From assembly GCF_018623035.1 (NCBI RefSeq), contig NZ_CP076023.1, forward strand, positions 2,604,001 to 2,668,000: a stretch of DNA of 64,000 nucleotides. Reading direction: 5' to 3'. The notes under the pieces are model-generated. The model did no database searches, was not told where the DNA came from, and saw only the letters and a list, made by a program, of their open reading frames with translations. The position numbers and the translations under genes are program-made. Source of the DNA: Cellulomonas dongxiuzhuiae (GTDB lineage Bacteria > Actinomycetota > Actinomycetes > Actinomycetales > Cellulomonadaceae). Below are positions 8,194-17,831 of the stretch, piece by piece (position 1 is the stretch's first letter; every line of letters begins with the position of its first letter).

Positions 8194-9462
8194 ATGACCT
8201 CCCCGCAGGACGACGGCACCGGCACCGCGCCCTGGGCGCACCCCGCCGGCCCGCCCGCGGACGCCACGCCCTCGCACGCCCCGGTGCCGCCTCCGCCGGC
8301 CGCACCCGGCGGCCCGGGCGTCGGCTGGGGCTCTCCGCCGGCCCCTCCCGGATGGGGCACCGGCCCGGCGCAGGCGCCGGGTCAGGTCCCGCCGCCTGGT
8401 CAGGTCCCGCCGCCTGGTCAGGTCCCGCCGCCTGGTCAGGTCCCGCCGCCGGCGGCGTGGGGGCAGCCGTCCGTGCCGCCGGGCTGGGGCGCTCCGCCTC
8501 CAGGGTCGCCGCCGGCGTGGCAGGTGCCCGTGCTGCAGCCCGGGATCATCCCGCTGCGGCCGCTCGGGCTGGGCGAGATCCTCGACGGCGCGGTCCGCGC
8601 CGTGCGCGCGAACCCCGCCGTGATGTTCGGCCTCTCGGCCGTCGTGGTGACCGTCGCCGTCGCGCTGCAGACGCTCGTGCAGCTCTACGTCACGAGCCTC
8701 ATCGGGGCAGCGCTGAGCGACACGACGCTCGACGGTGCGATGACGGCCGCCGACTCCGCGGTCTTCTCCGAGCTGCTCTCCACGAGCGGTGGGCAGGCGC
8801 TGACCGTTCCGCTGCTCATCCCGGTGACGTCGGTGCTCACCGGGCTGCTCATCGTGTCGGTGAGCCGCTCGGTGCTCGGTCAGCGGGTCGCGCTGCGCGA
8901 GGTGTGGCGCACGCGCCGGGTGTGGCTGCTCGTGGGGTTCGCCCTGCTGCAGCTGCTCGCGTCCCTGCTGGCGGTCGCGCTGTGGATCGGCGCCCTCGCG
9001 GCGCTGGCCGCGGCCGGCGCCGACGGGGCGGCCGTCGCGGTCGGCGTGCTGGGCGGCCTCGCGCTCGTCGCGCTCCTCGTGTGGGTCACCACGCGCACCC
9101 TGCTCGTGCCGCCCGCGCTCATGCTCGAGGGCAAGCGGTTCTGGCCGACGGTCGCGCGGGCCTGGCGGCTGACGCGCGGCAGCTTCTGGCGGCTGCTCGG
9201 CATCTACGTGCTGTCGAACCTGCTGGTGTCCGTCCTGATGTACCTCTTCCTCGTCCCGGCCGCCGTGGTGGCCGGTCTCGTCACGGCCGCGTCGGGGTCC
9301 GACGACCTGACGGTCCTGGTCTCGGCCCTGGGCCAGATCGTCGGCCTGACGCTGTCCACGACGTTCCTCGCCGCCGTCGTCGCACTGCTGTACGTCGACG
9401 TGCGGATCCGTCGTGAGGGCCTCGACCTCGACCTCGCCCGGGCGGCGACGGGTGCCGCGTGA
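8194..9462 (+). CDS. Proline-rich multi-pass membrane protein
   Basis: A 422-residue protein of the kind often annotated as glycerophosphoryl diester phosphodiesterase membrane-domain protein; that label is a family name and no catalytic domain is present. Residues 1-110 are a Pro/Gly/Ala-rich cytoplasmic leader that includes four copies of GQVPPP. From residue 120 there are about six hydrophobic segments. The motif LRPLGLGEILDGAVRAVRAN opens the conserved membrane part. AGGAG lies eight bases before the ATG. First gene of an operon with DUF4129, DUF4350, MoxR and DUF58 genes, a conserved actinobacterial cluster of unknown job. Confidence 0.8.
   Translation: MTSPQDDGTGTAPWAHPAGPPADATPSHAPVPPPPAAPGGPGVGWGSPPAPPGWGTGPAQAPGQVPPPGQVPPPGQVPPPGQVPPPAAWGQPSVPPGWGAPPPGSPPAWQVPVLQPGIIPLRPLGLGEILDGAVRAVRANPAVMFGLSAVVVTVAVALQTLVQLYVTSLIGAALSDTTLDGAMTAADSAVFSELLSTSGGQALTVPLLIPVTSVLTGLLIVSVSRSVLGQRVALREVWRTRRVWLLVGFALLQLLASLLAVALWIGALAALAAAGADGAAVAVGVLGGLALVALLVWVTTRTLLVPPALMLEGKRFWPTVARAWRLTRGSFWRLLGIYVLSNLLVSVLMYLFLVPAAVVAGLVTAASGSDDLTVLVSALGQIVGLTLSTTFLAAVVALLYVDVRIRREGLDLDLARAATGAA
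8380..8451 (+). repeat. 18-bp tandem repeat, four units, in a coding region
   Basis: Unit GGTCAGGTCCCGCCGCCT repeats at 8380, 8398, 8416 and 8434; the fourth differs only in the last base. It encodes GQVPPP four times in the Pro-rich leader of the membrane protein. Near-identity of the units suggests recent slippage. Confidence 0.95.
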
Positions 9463-9483
9463 CGCTCACGGGCCGGTCGTGAC

Positions 9484-10107
9484 GTGCGCGTGCTGAGCGG
9501 GGTGCCGGTGGAGCCCGACGCGGCGCAGGCACGCCGGTGGGTCGGTGAGGAGCTGCTCGACCCCGCGTACCACCGCCAGGAGTCACTGCTGCAGCGGGGG
9601 CTGACGTGGGTGGCCGAGCAGCTCGACAACCTGCCGTCGATCGGCATGTCGAACCGGACGGCGCTGCTCGTGGTCGTCGGCGTGGCGGTCCTCGTGGTGC
9701 TCGTCGCGCTGCGCGTGGCGGGGCCGGTGCGTGCGGGCGCGCGGCGCCGGCGCACCGCGGTCCTGCACGCCGACGACCGCCGCACCGCAGCCCAGCTGCG
9801 CGACGCCGCCGACGCCGCGGCACGCGCCGGCACGTGGTCCGTGGCCGTCGCCGACCGGTACCGGGCGGTGGTCCGCGACCTCGAGGAGCGCGGGCTGCTC
9901 GACGAACGTCCCGGCCGCACGGCGCACGAGGCCGCGCGGGTCGCCGCCGCGGTGCTGCCCGCGCACGCGGCCGCGCTGCGGCGCGGTGGCGACCTGTTCG
10001 ACGACGTCGTGTACGGCGAGCGGTCGGCCACGCCCGACGACGACGCGACGATGCGCGACCTCGACGCCGTCGTCCGTGCGGCGCGACCCGCGGCGGTCGG
10101 GGCGTGA
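9484..10107 (+). CDS. DUF4129 domain protein
   Basis: A 207-residue membrane protein with one clear helix (residues 60-78, LLVVVGVAVLVVLVALRVA) and a C-terminal cytoplasmic DUF4129 domain (YRAVVRDLEERGLLDERPGRTAHEAARVA). DUF4129 is common in transglutaminase-like and MoxR/DUF58 operons; its role is unknown. The GTG start at 9484 lies 21 bases after the upstream stop; a second GTG two codons later is possible. Ends with a GTGA overlap into the DUF4350 gene. Confidence 0.8.
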   Translation: MRVLSGVPVEPDAAQARRWVGEELLDPAYHRQESLLQRGLTWVAEQLDNLPSIGMSNRTALLVVVGVAVLVVLVALRVAGPVRAGARRRRTAVLHADDRRTAAQLRDAADAAARAGTWSVAVADRYRAVVRDLEERGLLDERPGRTAHEAARVAAAVLPAHAAALRRGGDLFDDVVYGERSATPDDDATMRDLDAVVRAARPAAVGA

Positions 10108-11293
10108 GCGCGACGACCGCGCCCGTCGTCGAGGTCGTCGGGGACGGGTCGACCGCACGCTCCCGGGCGGCCGGTCGCTGGCGGCGCAGCCGCCCGTGGC
10201 TCGTGGTGCTCGGCGTCGTGCTGGTCGGCGGCCTGGTCCTCGCGCTGCCGGCGCCGCCCTCGAGCACCACGCCGGGCGCACCCGACAACGCGGGCGCCAC
10301 CGGCGCGCGGGCCGTGGCCCAGGTGCTGGAGCAGCAGGGCGTCACGGTCGAGCACGTCACCACGACGGCCGCCGCGCTCGCGGCCGCCACCGGTGACAGC
10401 ACGGTCCTCGTCGTGGGCGACCAGTGGCTCACGCAGGAGCAGACCGACGCGCTCCTGGACCTGCCCGACGACCTCGTGCTGGTCGACGCCGGGTGGGCGC
10501 TGTCGACGATCGCGCCGGACGTCGTCGCCTCGGGGACGGGGAACAGCCGCGTGCGGCGCGAGGCCGCGTGCGACGACCCCGACGCCCTCGCGGCCGGCAC
10601 CATCATCGCCACGGGCGGGTACGTCGACCTCGGGGGCGAGGCCACGACGTGCTTCCCGACCGGTCCGGGCGTCGACGGTGGCGCGTACCTCACCCTCGAG
10701 CAGGGCGGCCGCCGGGTCACCGCGCTGTCCGACCTGCACCCCCTGACGAACGACGCGGTCGACACCGCCGGCAACGCCGCGCTCGCGCTGCGCATGCTGG
10801 GACGCCACGACCACCTCGTCTGGTACGTGCCGAGCCTCGACGACCTCGGTCCGGTGCAGACAGGTGACGACACCCCGGCGCTGGCCGACCTCGTGCCGTG
10901 GGTGCGGCCCGTCACGGGCTGGCTTGCGCTGGTGCTGGTGGTCACGATCGTCTGGCGGGCACGCCGGCTCGGGCCCGTCGTCGCCGAACCGCTGCCCGTC
11001 GTGGTCCGCTCGGCCGAGGCGGCACGCGGCCGCGGCCGCCTGTACCGACGCGCCCGGGCGCACGGCCACGCCGCCGCGGCCCTGCGCGCGGGCACGGCGG
11101 CGCGCCTCGCGCACCGGCTCGGGCTGCCGCGGTCGGCCGACGCCCCCGCGCTCGTCGACGCCCTGGCACGCGCCACCGGACGACGCGCCGGTGACGTCGA
11201 GGCACTGATCTACGGGCCGCCGCCCACCGACGACACGGGCCTCCTGCGGCTCGCCGACGACCTGCACCACCTGGAGAGCGAGGTACACCGACC

Positions 11294-11297
<4 letters not shown>
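10104..11297 (+). CDS. DUF4350 domain membrane protein
   Basis: 397 residues. A helix at about residues 31-50 is followed by an external DUF4350 domain (NAGATGARAVAQVLEQQGV, VLVVGDQWLTQEQ) that has a GATase/ABC-auxiliary-like fold in related families, then a second helix around residues 270-290 (GWLALVLVVTIVWRA) and a basic cytoplasmic tail. GTG start overlaps the DUF4129 stop by four bases and its own stop overlaps moxR the same way, so three genes are translationally chained. Function unknown; the context suggests work with the MoxR ATPase. Confidence 0.8.
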
Positions 11298-12322
<1,025 letters not shown>

Positions 12323-12326
12323 TCCC

Positions 12327-13643
12327 GTGGCCCTGACGTCGCGCGCGGTCCTGGTCGCGCTCGCCGGGCTGGTCCCGGTGGCACTCCTGCCCGCACCCCT
12401 GACCGTCCTCGTGTGGGCGCTCGTCGTCGTCGTCGTGTGCGCGGTCGACGTCGCGCTCGCCGCCTCGCCGCGCGAGCTCGCGGTGTCGCGCCGCCTGCCG
12501 CCATCCGTGCGGCTGTCGGGCACGGTGGACGCCGTGCTCACGCTGCGGAACGTGGGCCGGCGCACGTCGCGTGCGCTGGTGCGCGACGCCTGGCCGCCCT
12601 CGACCCTGCCCGACGGCGACGCCCCCACGGGCGCTCGGACGCCACGGCACCGCGTCGACGTGCCCGCGGGCGAGCAGCGGCGCGTGACCACGACGCTCGT
12701 GCCGACGCGGCGCGGTGACGCCGTGGCCGACCGCGTCACGGTCCGCACGCTCGGACCGCTGGGCGTCGCGGGGCGGCAGGCGACGCTCGACGTGCCGGGG
12801 CGCCTGCGCGTGCTCCCCGAGTTCGCGTCCCGCCGACACCTGCCCTCGCGCCTGGCGCGGCTCCGTGAGCTCGACGGGCGTGCCGCGGTGCAGGTGCGGG
12901 GCGCGGGCACCGAGTTCGACTCGCTGCGCGAGTACGTCGACGGCGACGACGTCCGCTCGATCGACTGGCGGGCGACCGCGCGTCGGCGCGAGGTCGTGGT
13001 GCGGACCTGGCGTCCCGAGCGGGACCGGCACGTGCTGCTCGTGGTCGACACCTCCCGCACGAGCGCGGCGCGCGTGCTCGACGGGACCCGGCTCGAGGCG
13101 TCGGTCGAGGCGGCCCTGCTGCTGGGCGTCCTGGCGGCGCACGCGGGCGACCGCGTCGAGCTCCTCGCGTACGACCGCCGGGTCCGTGCCCGCGCGGCCG
13201 ACTCGCACTCGGCACGCGTGCTGCCCGCGCTCGCGGAGGCGCTCGCCGGGGTGCAGCCCGCTCTCGTGGAGACGGACTGGCCGGGACTCGTCGGGCAGGT
13301 GCGCTCGCGCCTGAGCCGGCGGGCGCTCGTGGTGCTGCTGACGTCGCTCGACCCCGCGGCGGTCGAGCAGGGCCTCCTCGACGTCGTGGGCGGGCTGACA
13401 CGTCGTCACCAGGTGGTCCTCGCGTCGGTGGCGGACCCCGAGCTCGAGGAGCTGCGGACGTCGCGGCGCACGGTCGACGAGGTGTTCGACGCGGCCGCAG
13501 CGGAGCGCACGTCGCTCGAGCGCGACGCGGTCGCCGTGCGGCTGCGGCAGCGGGGCGTCGAGGTGGTCGAGGCGTCCCCCGACGACCTCGCACCCCGGCT
13601 CGCCGACACCTACCTCGCGCTCAAGGCGGCCGGACGGCTCTAG
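12327..13643 (+). CDS. DUF58 domain protein, MoxR partner
   Basis: 438 residues. Two N-terminal membrane helices (residues 7-45), a beta-rich region, then the DUF58 core with the hallmark FDSLREYVDGDDVRSIDWRA around residue 205 and a VWA-like domain beginning VLLVVDTSRTS, which carries a MIDAS-like DTSRTS motif. DUF58 proteins pair with MoxR ATPases in complex assembly or metal/cofactor insertion. Four bases separate it from moxR. Last gene of the operon. Confidence 0.9.
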   Translation: MALTSRAVLVALAGLVPVALLPAPLTVLVWALVVVVVCAVDVALAASPRELAVSRRLPPSVRLSGTVDAVLTLRNVGRRTSRALVRDAWPPSTLPDGDAPTGARTPRHRVDVPAGEQRRVTTTLVPTRRGDAVADRVTVRTLGPLGVAGRQATLDVPGRLRVLPEFASRRHLPSRLARLRELDGRAAVQVRGAGTEFDSLREYVDGDDVRSIDWRATARRREVVVRTWRPERDRHVLLVVDTSRTSAARVLDGTRLEASVEAALLLGVLAAHAGDRVELLAYDRRVRARAADSHSARVLPALAEALAGVQPALVETDWPGLVGQVRSRLSRRALVVLLTSLDPAAVEQGLLDVVGGLTRRHQVVLASVADPELEELRTSRRTVDEVFDAAAAERTSLERDAVAVRLRQRGVEVVEASPDDLAPRLADTYLALKAAGRL

Positions 13644-13698
13644 CTGTCGTGCCCCGTGCTGTCGTGCCCCGCGCCGGTCCCGTGTCGGTCGCGCGCGC

Positions 13699-13704
13699 TA
13701 GGTT
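13699..13704 (+). promoter_or_regulatory. -10 element TAGGTT, leaderless promoter
   Basis: TAGGTT ends six bases before the GTG at 13711, so the transcript should begin at or next to the start codon. Confidence 0.55.
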
Positions 13705-13710
13705 CGGTGC

Positions 13711-14880
13711 GTGCTGGACGACCGTGACCTCAACCGCGCCCTGCTGGCGCGTCAGCACCTGCTCGAGCACACGTCGCTCGACGTCCCCGCGGTCGTGGAG
13801 CGCCTCGTCGGGCTGCAGGCCCAGAACCCCTGGTCGCCGTTCCTGGGCCTGTGGAGCCGGGTCGCGGGCTTCACGACCGGCGACCTCGACACGGCCCTGA
13901 CCGACAGGACCGTCCTGCGGACGGCCGTCATGCGCTCGACCGTGCACCTCGTCTCGGCGCGTGACGCCCCGGTCCTGTCGGCTCTGGCACGCCCGGTCAT
14001 GGCGGGCGAGCTGCGCGCCAACCCGCGACGGCGCGCCGCCCTGGACGTCGTCGACCTCGACCGGCTCGTCGAGGTCGCGGCCGCGTACGTCCGCGAGGAG
14101 CCCCGGGTGACGACCGCCCTCGGTGCGCACCTCGCGCGGGAGTGGCCGGCGGCGCACCCGCAGGACCTGTCGGCGTTCGCCCGCGCGCTGCTGCCCATGG
14201 TGCAGGTCACGCCGCGCGGGCTGTGGCGGCGCTCGGCGGCCACCACGTGGACGACGCTGGACACGTGGGTCCCCGACGCCGTCGCGGCCGCCGGGGACCT
14301 CACGGCCGCCGATGTGCAACGCCGCGCGCTGGAGGACGTCGTGCTGCGCTACCTGGCGGCGTTCGGCCCTGCGAGCGTCGCGGACGTCCAGGCGTGGTCG
14401 GGGCGCACCGGCCTGCGCGACGTCGTCGCCGGGCTGCGCGACCGCCTCGTGACGCTCCCGGGGGCACCGACCCGTCCGGGCGGGCGCCCGCGCGAGCTGC
14501 TCGACCTGCCGGACGCGCCGCGGCCCGACCCCGACGTGCCGGCACCCGTGCGGCTGCTCGCCGACTACGACAACCTCTGGCTCGCGCACGCGCAGCGCAC
14601 CCGCGTGATCGACGACGAGCACCGCCGCCGCCTGCAGACCCCCAACGGCCGGCTGCCCGCGGCCGTCCTGGTCGACGGACGGGTGCGGGCGACGTGGGCC
14701 CTGGAGCGCGTGCGCACCGGGAGCGGACGCACGGGCCGCGGGGTGGCCGCGACCCTGACGATCACACCGCTCGAGCCCCTGGGCGCGGCGCGGCGCCGCG
14801 AGGTGCTGGCTGCGGCGGAGCCCGCCGTGCGGTTCCTCGCCGACGACGCGGACACGCACGCGGTCCGCTACGCGGACTGA
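13711..14880 (+). CDS. AlkZ/YcaQ-family winged-helix protein, QxQ type
   Basis: 389 residues, length typical of AlkZ-like DNA glycosylases (HTH_42). LNRALLARQHLLEHTS starts the first winged helix and LVGLQAQNPWSPF contains the Q-A-Q that matches the catalytic QxQ of Streptomyces AlkZ, which unhooks azinomycin cross-links. Further landmarks are RSTVHLVSARD and LLADYDNLWLAHA. In the genome context nothing else points to cross-linking antibiotic production, so a general repair or self-protection role is an inference. GTG start with a -10 box six bases upstream. Monocistronic; convergent with the SpoIIM-like gene. Confidence 0.85.
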   Translation: MLDDRDLNRALLARQHLLEHTSLDVPAVVERLVGLQAQNPWSPFLGLWSRVAGFTTGDLDTALTDRTVLRTAVMRSTVHLVSARDAPVLSALARPVMAGELRANPRRRAALDVVDLDRLVEVAAAYVREEPRVTTALGAHLAREWPAAHPQDLSAFARALLPMVQVTPRGLWRRSAATTWTTLDTWVPDAVAAAGDLTAADVQRRALEDVVLRYLAAFGPASVADVQAWSGRTGLRDVVAGLRDRLVTLPGAPTRPGGRPRELLDLPDAPRPDPDVPAPVRLLADYDNLWLAHAQRTRVIDDEHRRRLQTPNGRLPAAVLVDGRVRATWALERVRTGSGRTGRGVAATLTITPLEPLGAARRREVLAAAEPAVRFLADDADTHAVRYAD

Positions 14881-14893
14881 GCGCGCCCGGACG

Positions 14894-15883
14894 TCAGCCG
14901 GCGGTCGCGACCGTGTACCCGGCGCGGTCGGCGTCGAGGTCCCCCGTGTGGCCGGCAGCGACGGCACGGCGGCCCAGCACGAGCACGTACGTCCAGAACG
15001 CCGCCAGCACGACCGCACCGACGGTCACCTTGACGGGCCACGGCAGCGTCGAGCCGGTCACGAACCCCTCGACGAGCCCCGACACGGCGAGCACGCCCAC
15101 GAGCCCGATCGCGACCGTGAACAGCGCGCGCCCCTCCTGCGCGAGCGCCCGACCGCGGGTCCGCGGGCCCGGGTCGACCCACGTCCAGAACAGCCGCAGC
15201 CCGGCGGCGCCCGCCACGAAGATGGCGGTGAGCTCGAGGAGCCCGTGCGGCGCGATGAGCTGCAGGAACACGTCGAGACGACCGTGCGACGCCATGAGCC
15301 CGCCCGCGGACCCCACACCCACCGCGTTGCTGAACAGGACGTAGACGGGCGCGATCCCGGTGATCCCGGTCCCCACGCACAGCGCCGCGATCCAGGCGTT
15401 GTTGGTCCACACCATCGTGGCGAAGCCCGCACCGGGCGCGTAGTACTCCTCGAACGCGTGCTCGACGTACTGCCGCTGCTCGGCCGGCGAGCCCATGAGC
15501 GCCAGGGCGTCCGGCGACGTCGCCACGAGCACCCCCGTCGCGATGCCGACGACCAGGAACGCCGCGGCGACGCCGACGGTCCACCAGCGGATGCGGTACA
15601 GCGCCGAGGGCAGCCGCAGGACGACGAACGACGCCACGTCCGACCAGGACGGCGCGTGCGTGCCCGAGAGGCGGCTGCGCGCGCGCACCAGCACCTGCGA
15701 CAGGCGCGAGACCGTCTCCGGGTCGGGCGCGGCCGACCGCACCGCTGACAGGTCGGTCGCGGTCGCCTGGTACAGCGCGACGAGCTCGTCGGCCTCGGCA
15801 CCGTTCAGGCGGCGGCGGCGCGCGAGCACGTCGAGACGCTGCCAGGTGGGCGTGCGCGCGCGGGTGTAGGCATCGAGGTCCAC
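14894..15883 (-). CDS. SpoIIM-like membrane protein (DUF95)
   Basis: 329 residues of the stage II sporulation M / DUF95 family. Starts VDLDAYTRARTPTWQRLD, then a helical cytosolic region with LNGAEADELVALYQATATDL, then about five or six membrane helices from residue 100 on. The SpoIIM name comes from Bacillus, where it belongs to the engulfment machinery; in non-sporulating actinomycetes the family sits with RDD and MoxR/DUF58 genes and has no settled role. GTG start after a GGGGGC site. Divergent from the RDD gene. Confidence 0.85.
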   Translation of the reverse strand: MDLDAYTRARTPTWQRLDVLARRRRLNGAEADELVALYQATATDLSAVRSAAPDPETVSRLSQVLVRARSRLSGTHAPSWSDVASFVVLRLPSALYRIRWWTVGVAAAFLVVGIATGVLVATSPDALALMGSPAEQRQYVEHAFEEYYAPGAGFATMVWTNNAWIAALCVGTGITGIAPVYVLFSNAVGVGSAGGLMASHGRLDVFLQLIAPHGLLELTAIFVAGAAGLRLFWTWVDPGPRTRGRALAQEGRALFTVAIGLVGVLAVSGLVEGFVTGSTLPWPVKVTVGAVVLAAFWTYVLVLGRRAVAAGHTGDLDADRAGYTVATAG

Positions 15884-15946
15884 GCCCCCAGCCTGCCATC
15901 GACCGGGGCCGGTGCGTGCGGGCCGCGCACCGTGAGCGGTGCCGGA

Positions 15947-15952
15947 TAGTCT
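15947..15952 (+). promoter_or_regulatory. -10 element TAGTCT, leaderless promoter
   Basis: TAGTCT lies six bases before the GTG of the RDD gene at 15959. Confidence 0.55.
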
Positions 15953-15958
15953 GCGCGG

Positions 15959-16807
15959 GTGACCGCCACGACGCCCCGACCGCCCCAGCTGTACGACGGC
16001 GTCGTGATCGGCGAGGGCGTGCTGCTCGACTCGCGGCCCGCGTCGGTCGCCTCGCGCCTCCTCGCGGCCGTCGTCGACCTCCTGGCGCTCGTGGTGCTCC
16101 TGGTCGTCGCGGCGATCGTCCTGTCCAACCTCTCGCTGCAGCTGGACCAGTACACCGGCCGGATCCTCATGATCGCCGTGATCGTGCTGGTCACCGTCGT
16201 GCTCCCGACGACGGTCGAGACGCTGACCCGTGGCCGCTCGCTCGGCAAGCTCGTCGCCGGCGTGCGGATCGTGCGGGACGACGGCGGCGCCATCGTGCTC
16301 CGGCAGGCCTTCGTCCGGGCGCTCACCGGCGTGGCGGAGCTGTGGCTCACGCTGGGGTCCGTCGCGGTCATCTGCTCGATCGCGCACCCCCGCGGCAAGC
16401 GGGTCGGTGACATCCTCGCGGGGACCTACGGGTCGCGCGTGCGGGCCGCGGCCCCGGTGCGCTCGTCGGCCGTCATGCCGCCCCAGCTCGCGGGCTGGGC
16501 CACGCACGCGGACGTGGCGCGCCTCCCCGACGGTCTCGCGCTCGCCGTCCGGCAGTTCCTCGGACGCGCCGGCCTGCTGCACCCTGGCTCGCGCGCCGAG
16601 CTGGGGACGCGTCTCGCCGCCGACCTGCTCCCGTACGTGAGCCCGCCGCCGCCGGCCGGCACGCACCCCGAGGCCTTCCTGTCCGCCGTGCTCGCCGAGC
16701 GCGGCCGCCGCGAGACCCTCGTCGAGCTCGAGCGGGTGCGCCGCGAGCAGGCCGAGGCCGTCCTGCTGCGCCGGCTGCCGCACGGCGTCCCGGACCCCGA
16801 CCTCTGA
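15959..16807 (+). CDS. RDD family membrane protein
   Basis: 282 residues. RDD domain in the first 150: Arg/Asp signature RPASVASRLLAAVVDLLAL, two strong helices, and the conserved GRSLGKLVAGVRIVRDDGG loop, followed by a third helix. Residues 165-282 are a soluble C-terminal extension that is predicted helical and charged. RDD proteins are often ion or solute transporters, but this member is unassigned. It is divergent from the SpoIIM-like gene and downstream of MoxR/DUF58, a combination seen across Actinobacteria. Confidence 0.85.
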   Translation: MTATTPRPPQLYDGVVIGEGVLLDSRPASVASRLLAAVVDLLALVVLLVVAAIVLSNLSLQLDQYTGRILMIAVIVLVTVVLPTTVETLTRGRSLGKLVAGVRIVRDDGGAIVLRQAFVRALTGVAELWLTLGSVAVICSIAHPRGKRVGDILAGTYGSRVRAAAPVRSSAVMPPQLAGWATHADVARLPDGLALAVRQFLGRAGLLHPGSRAELGTRLAADLLPYVSPPPPAGTHPEAFLSAVLAERGRRETLVELERVRREQAEAVLLRRLPHGVPDPDL

Positions 16808-16816
16808 CGCCTCGCG

Positions 16817-16845
16817 GCGCCCGGGCGGATCAGGACGCCGGGCGC
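16817..16845. terminator. Bidirectional hairpin between RDD and Trm112 genes
   Basis: Arms GCGCCCGG (16817-16824) and CCGGGCGC (16838-16845), 13-base loop, at the meeting point of two convergent genes. The right arm lies in the last codons of the Trm112-like gene. Confidence 0.4.
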
Positions 16846-17039
16846 GCCTCGTCCACCAGCAGGACCGGGATGCCGTCGAGCACCGGGTAGCGGAGCGGTC
16901 GCTCGGGGTCCGTCGAGATCAGCACCGGGGAGCCGTCGGCGTCCCGGCCGTCGACGAGCTCGGCGCCCGTCACGGGGCACCGCAGCAGCGCACGCGCCCA
17001 CGGCTCGAGGTCGGTCGCAGGTCGGTCGGTCGCCGTCAT
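16830..17039 (-). CDS. Trm112-like small protein
   Basis: 69 residues. Matches the Trm112/YcaR family of small methyltransferase-partner proteins: LEPWARALLRCPVTGAEL near the start and PLRYPVLDGIPVLLVDEA at the end are family hallmarks. Only one Cys (LRCP) remains of the possible zinc-ribbon ligands. A GGAG site precedes the ATG. In Actinobacteria it sits next to mannose/wall genes and DUF3499. The partner enzyme is not identifiable here. Confidence 0.85.
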   Translation of the reverse strand: MTATDRPATDLEPWARALLRCPVTGAELVDGRDADGSPVLISTDPERPLRYPVLDGIPVLLVDEARPAS

Positions 17040-17092
17040 GGCATCTCCAGGGTCGTGGGGTCGTCGGCCCGCCGGGGCGGGCCGGGCAGGCG

Positions 17093-17347
17093 TCAGGCGC
17101 GCGTGGTGCCGTCGGGGCCCAGCGCGCGGCCGTCCCCGTCGACGACGAACCAGGCGGTCGCCTCGCAGCCGGGGCACGACGCGAACACGGCCGGTCGACC
17201 GTCGGGCAGCGCGACGCGCAACCGGGTCAGATCGTCCTCGCCGCAGGCGTAGCAGGCGGGTGCCGTGGCCGAGTCGTCGACCACGGGCCGGGTGATGGAG
17301 CCGAGCGGCTCATCCGCGGGCGGACGCCGGTCCCGGGCGGCGCTCAC
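17093..17347 (-). CDS. Small zinc-ribbon protein, unknown function
   Basis: 84 residues with two CxxC pairs (C32/C35 and C58/C61) framing a short beta-hairpin, so a zinc ribbon is likely. The N-terminus is disordered and charged. GTG start overlaps the DUF3499 stop by four bases (GTGA), which supports it as a real gene translated with DUF3499. I do not recognise a named family. Confidence 0.65.
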   Translation of the reverse strand: MSAARDRRPPADEPLGSITRPVVDDSATAPACYACGEDDLTRLRVALPDGRPAVFASCPGCEATAWFVVDGDGRALGPDGTTRA

Positions 17348-17733
17348 TGCTGCTCGCCCTGGGGCGACCCCGGGACGACCCGCAGGTGGCCGCGGCGGCG
17401 GGACGTGTCGAGCGCCGGTGCCGCCACGGGCGTCAGCGTCGGCGCGGGCTCGGGGGCACGTCGACGCCCGGCCTCACGCACCGCCTCGGCGAGGGCGACC
17501 AGGTCGTCGTGGCTGGGTGCCGCTGCCTGCAGGTCGGGGAGCAGCCGCACGACCTCCCAGCCCCGCGGGGCCGTCAGCCGGTCGGCGTGCTCGACGCACA
17601 GGTCGTACGAGTGCGGCTCGGCGAGCTGGGCCAGGGGCCCGAGCACGGCCGTCGAGTCGGCGTACACGTAGGTCAGTGTCGCGACCGCGGCGTGCGGGCA
17701 TGCGGTGCGCGAGCACTGCCGGACGGATCTCAC
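17344..17733 (-). CDS. DUF3499 family protein
   Basis: 129 residues. The N-terminal 65 residues form the conserved DUF3499 domain: RQCSRTACPHAAVATLTYVY and YDLCVEHADRL give likely zinc ligands C7, C12, C46 and H49. The C-terminus is Pro/Ala-rich and variable. In mycobacteria the equivalent gene (Rv3258c position) also lies beside a zincin-like gene and whiB2/wbbL. Function unknown. Divergent from the zincin-like gene, 98 bases apart. Confidence 0.85.
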   Translation of the reverse strand: MRSVRQCSRTACPHAAVATLTYVYADSTAVLGPLAQLAEPHSYDLCVEHADRLTAPRGWEVVRLLPDLQAAAPSHDDLVALAEAVREAGRRRAPEPAPTLTPVAAPALDTSRRRGHLRVVPGSPQGEQQ

Positions 17734-17819
17734 GAGCAGACGGTACCCCCGACGGCCCGCGCCGCGTCAGGCGGACGGGCGGCGTGTCGGGCGCGCACGT
17801 GCGCGTGGGGGCGCGTGGC

Positions 17820-17825
17820 TACAGT
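17820..17825 (+). promoter_or_regulatory. -10 element TACAGT, leaderless promoter
   Basis: TACAGT ends six bases before the GTG at 17832. This placement is the main reason for choosing that start. Confidence 0.55.
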
Positions 17826-17831
17826 GACGGG

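Noticed and set aside
8380..8451. Tandem repeat as a CRISPR array
   Set aside because: No spacers; the repeats are contiguous and in frame within a coding region.
13711..14880. AlkZ-like gene as part of an azinomycin-type antibiotic cluster
   Set aside because: No polyketide, NRPS or resistance genes are near; only the self-resistance-type fold is shared.
14894..15883. SpoIIM-like gene as a sign of sporulation
   Set aside because: No other sporulation gene is present, and the family is widespread in non-sporulating Actinobacteria.
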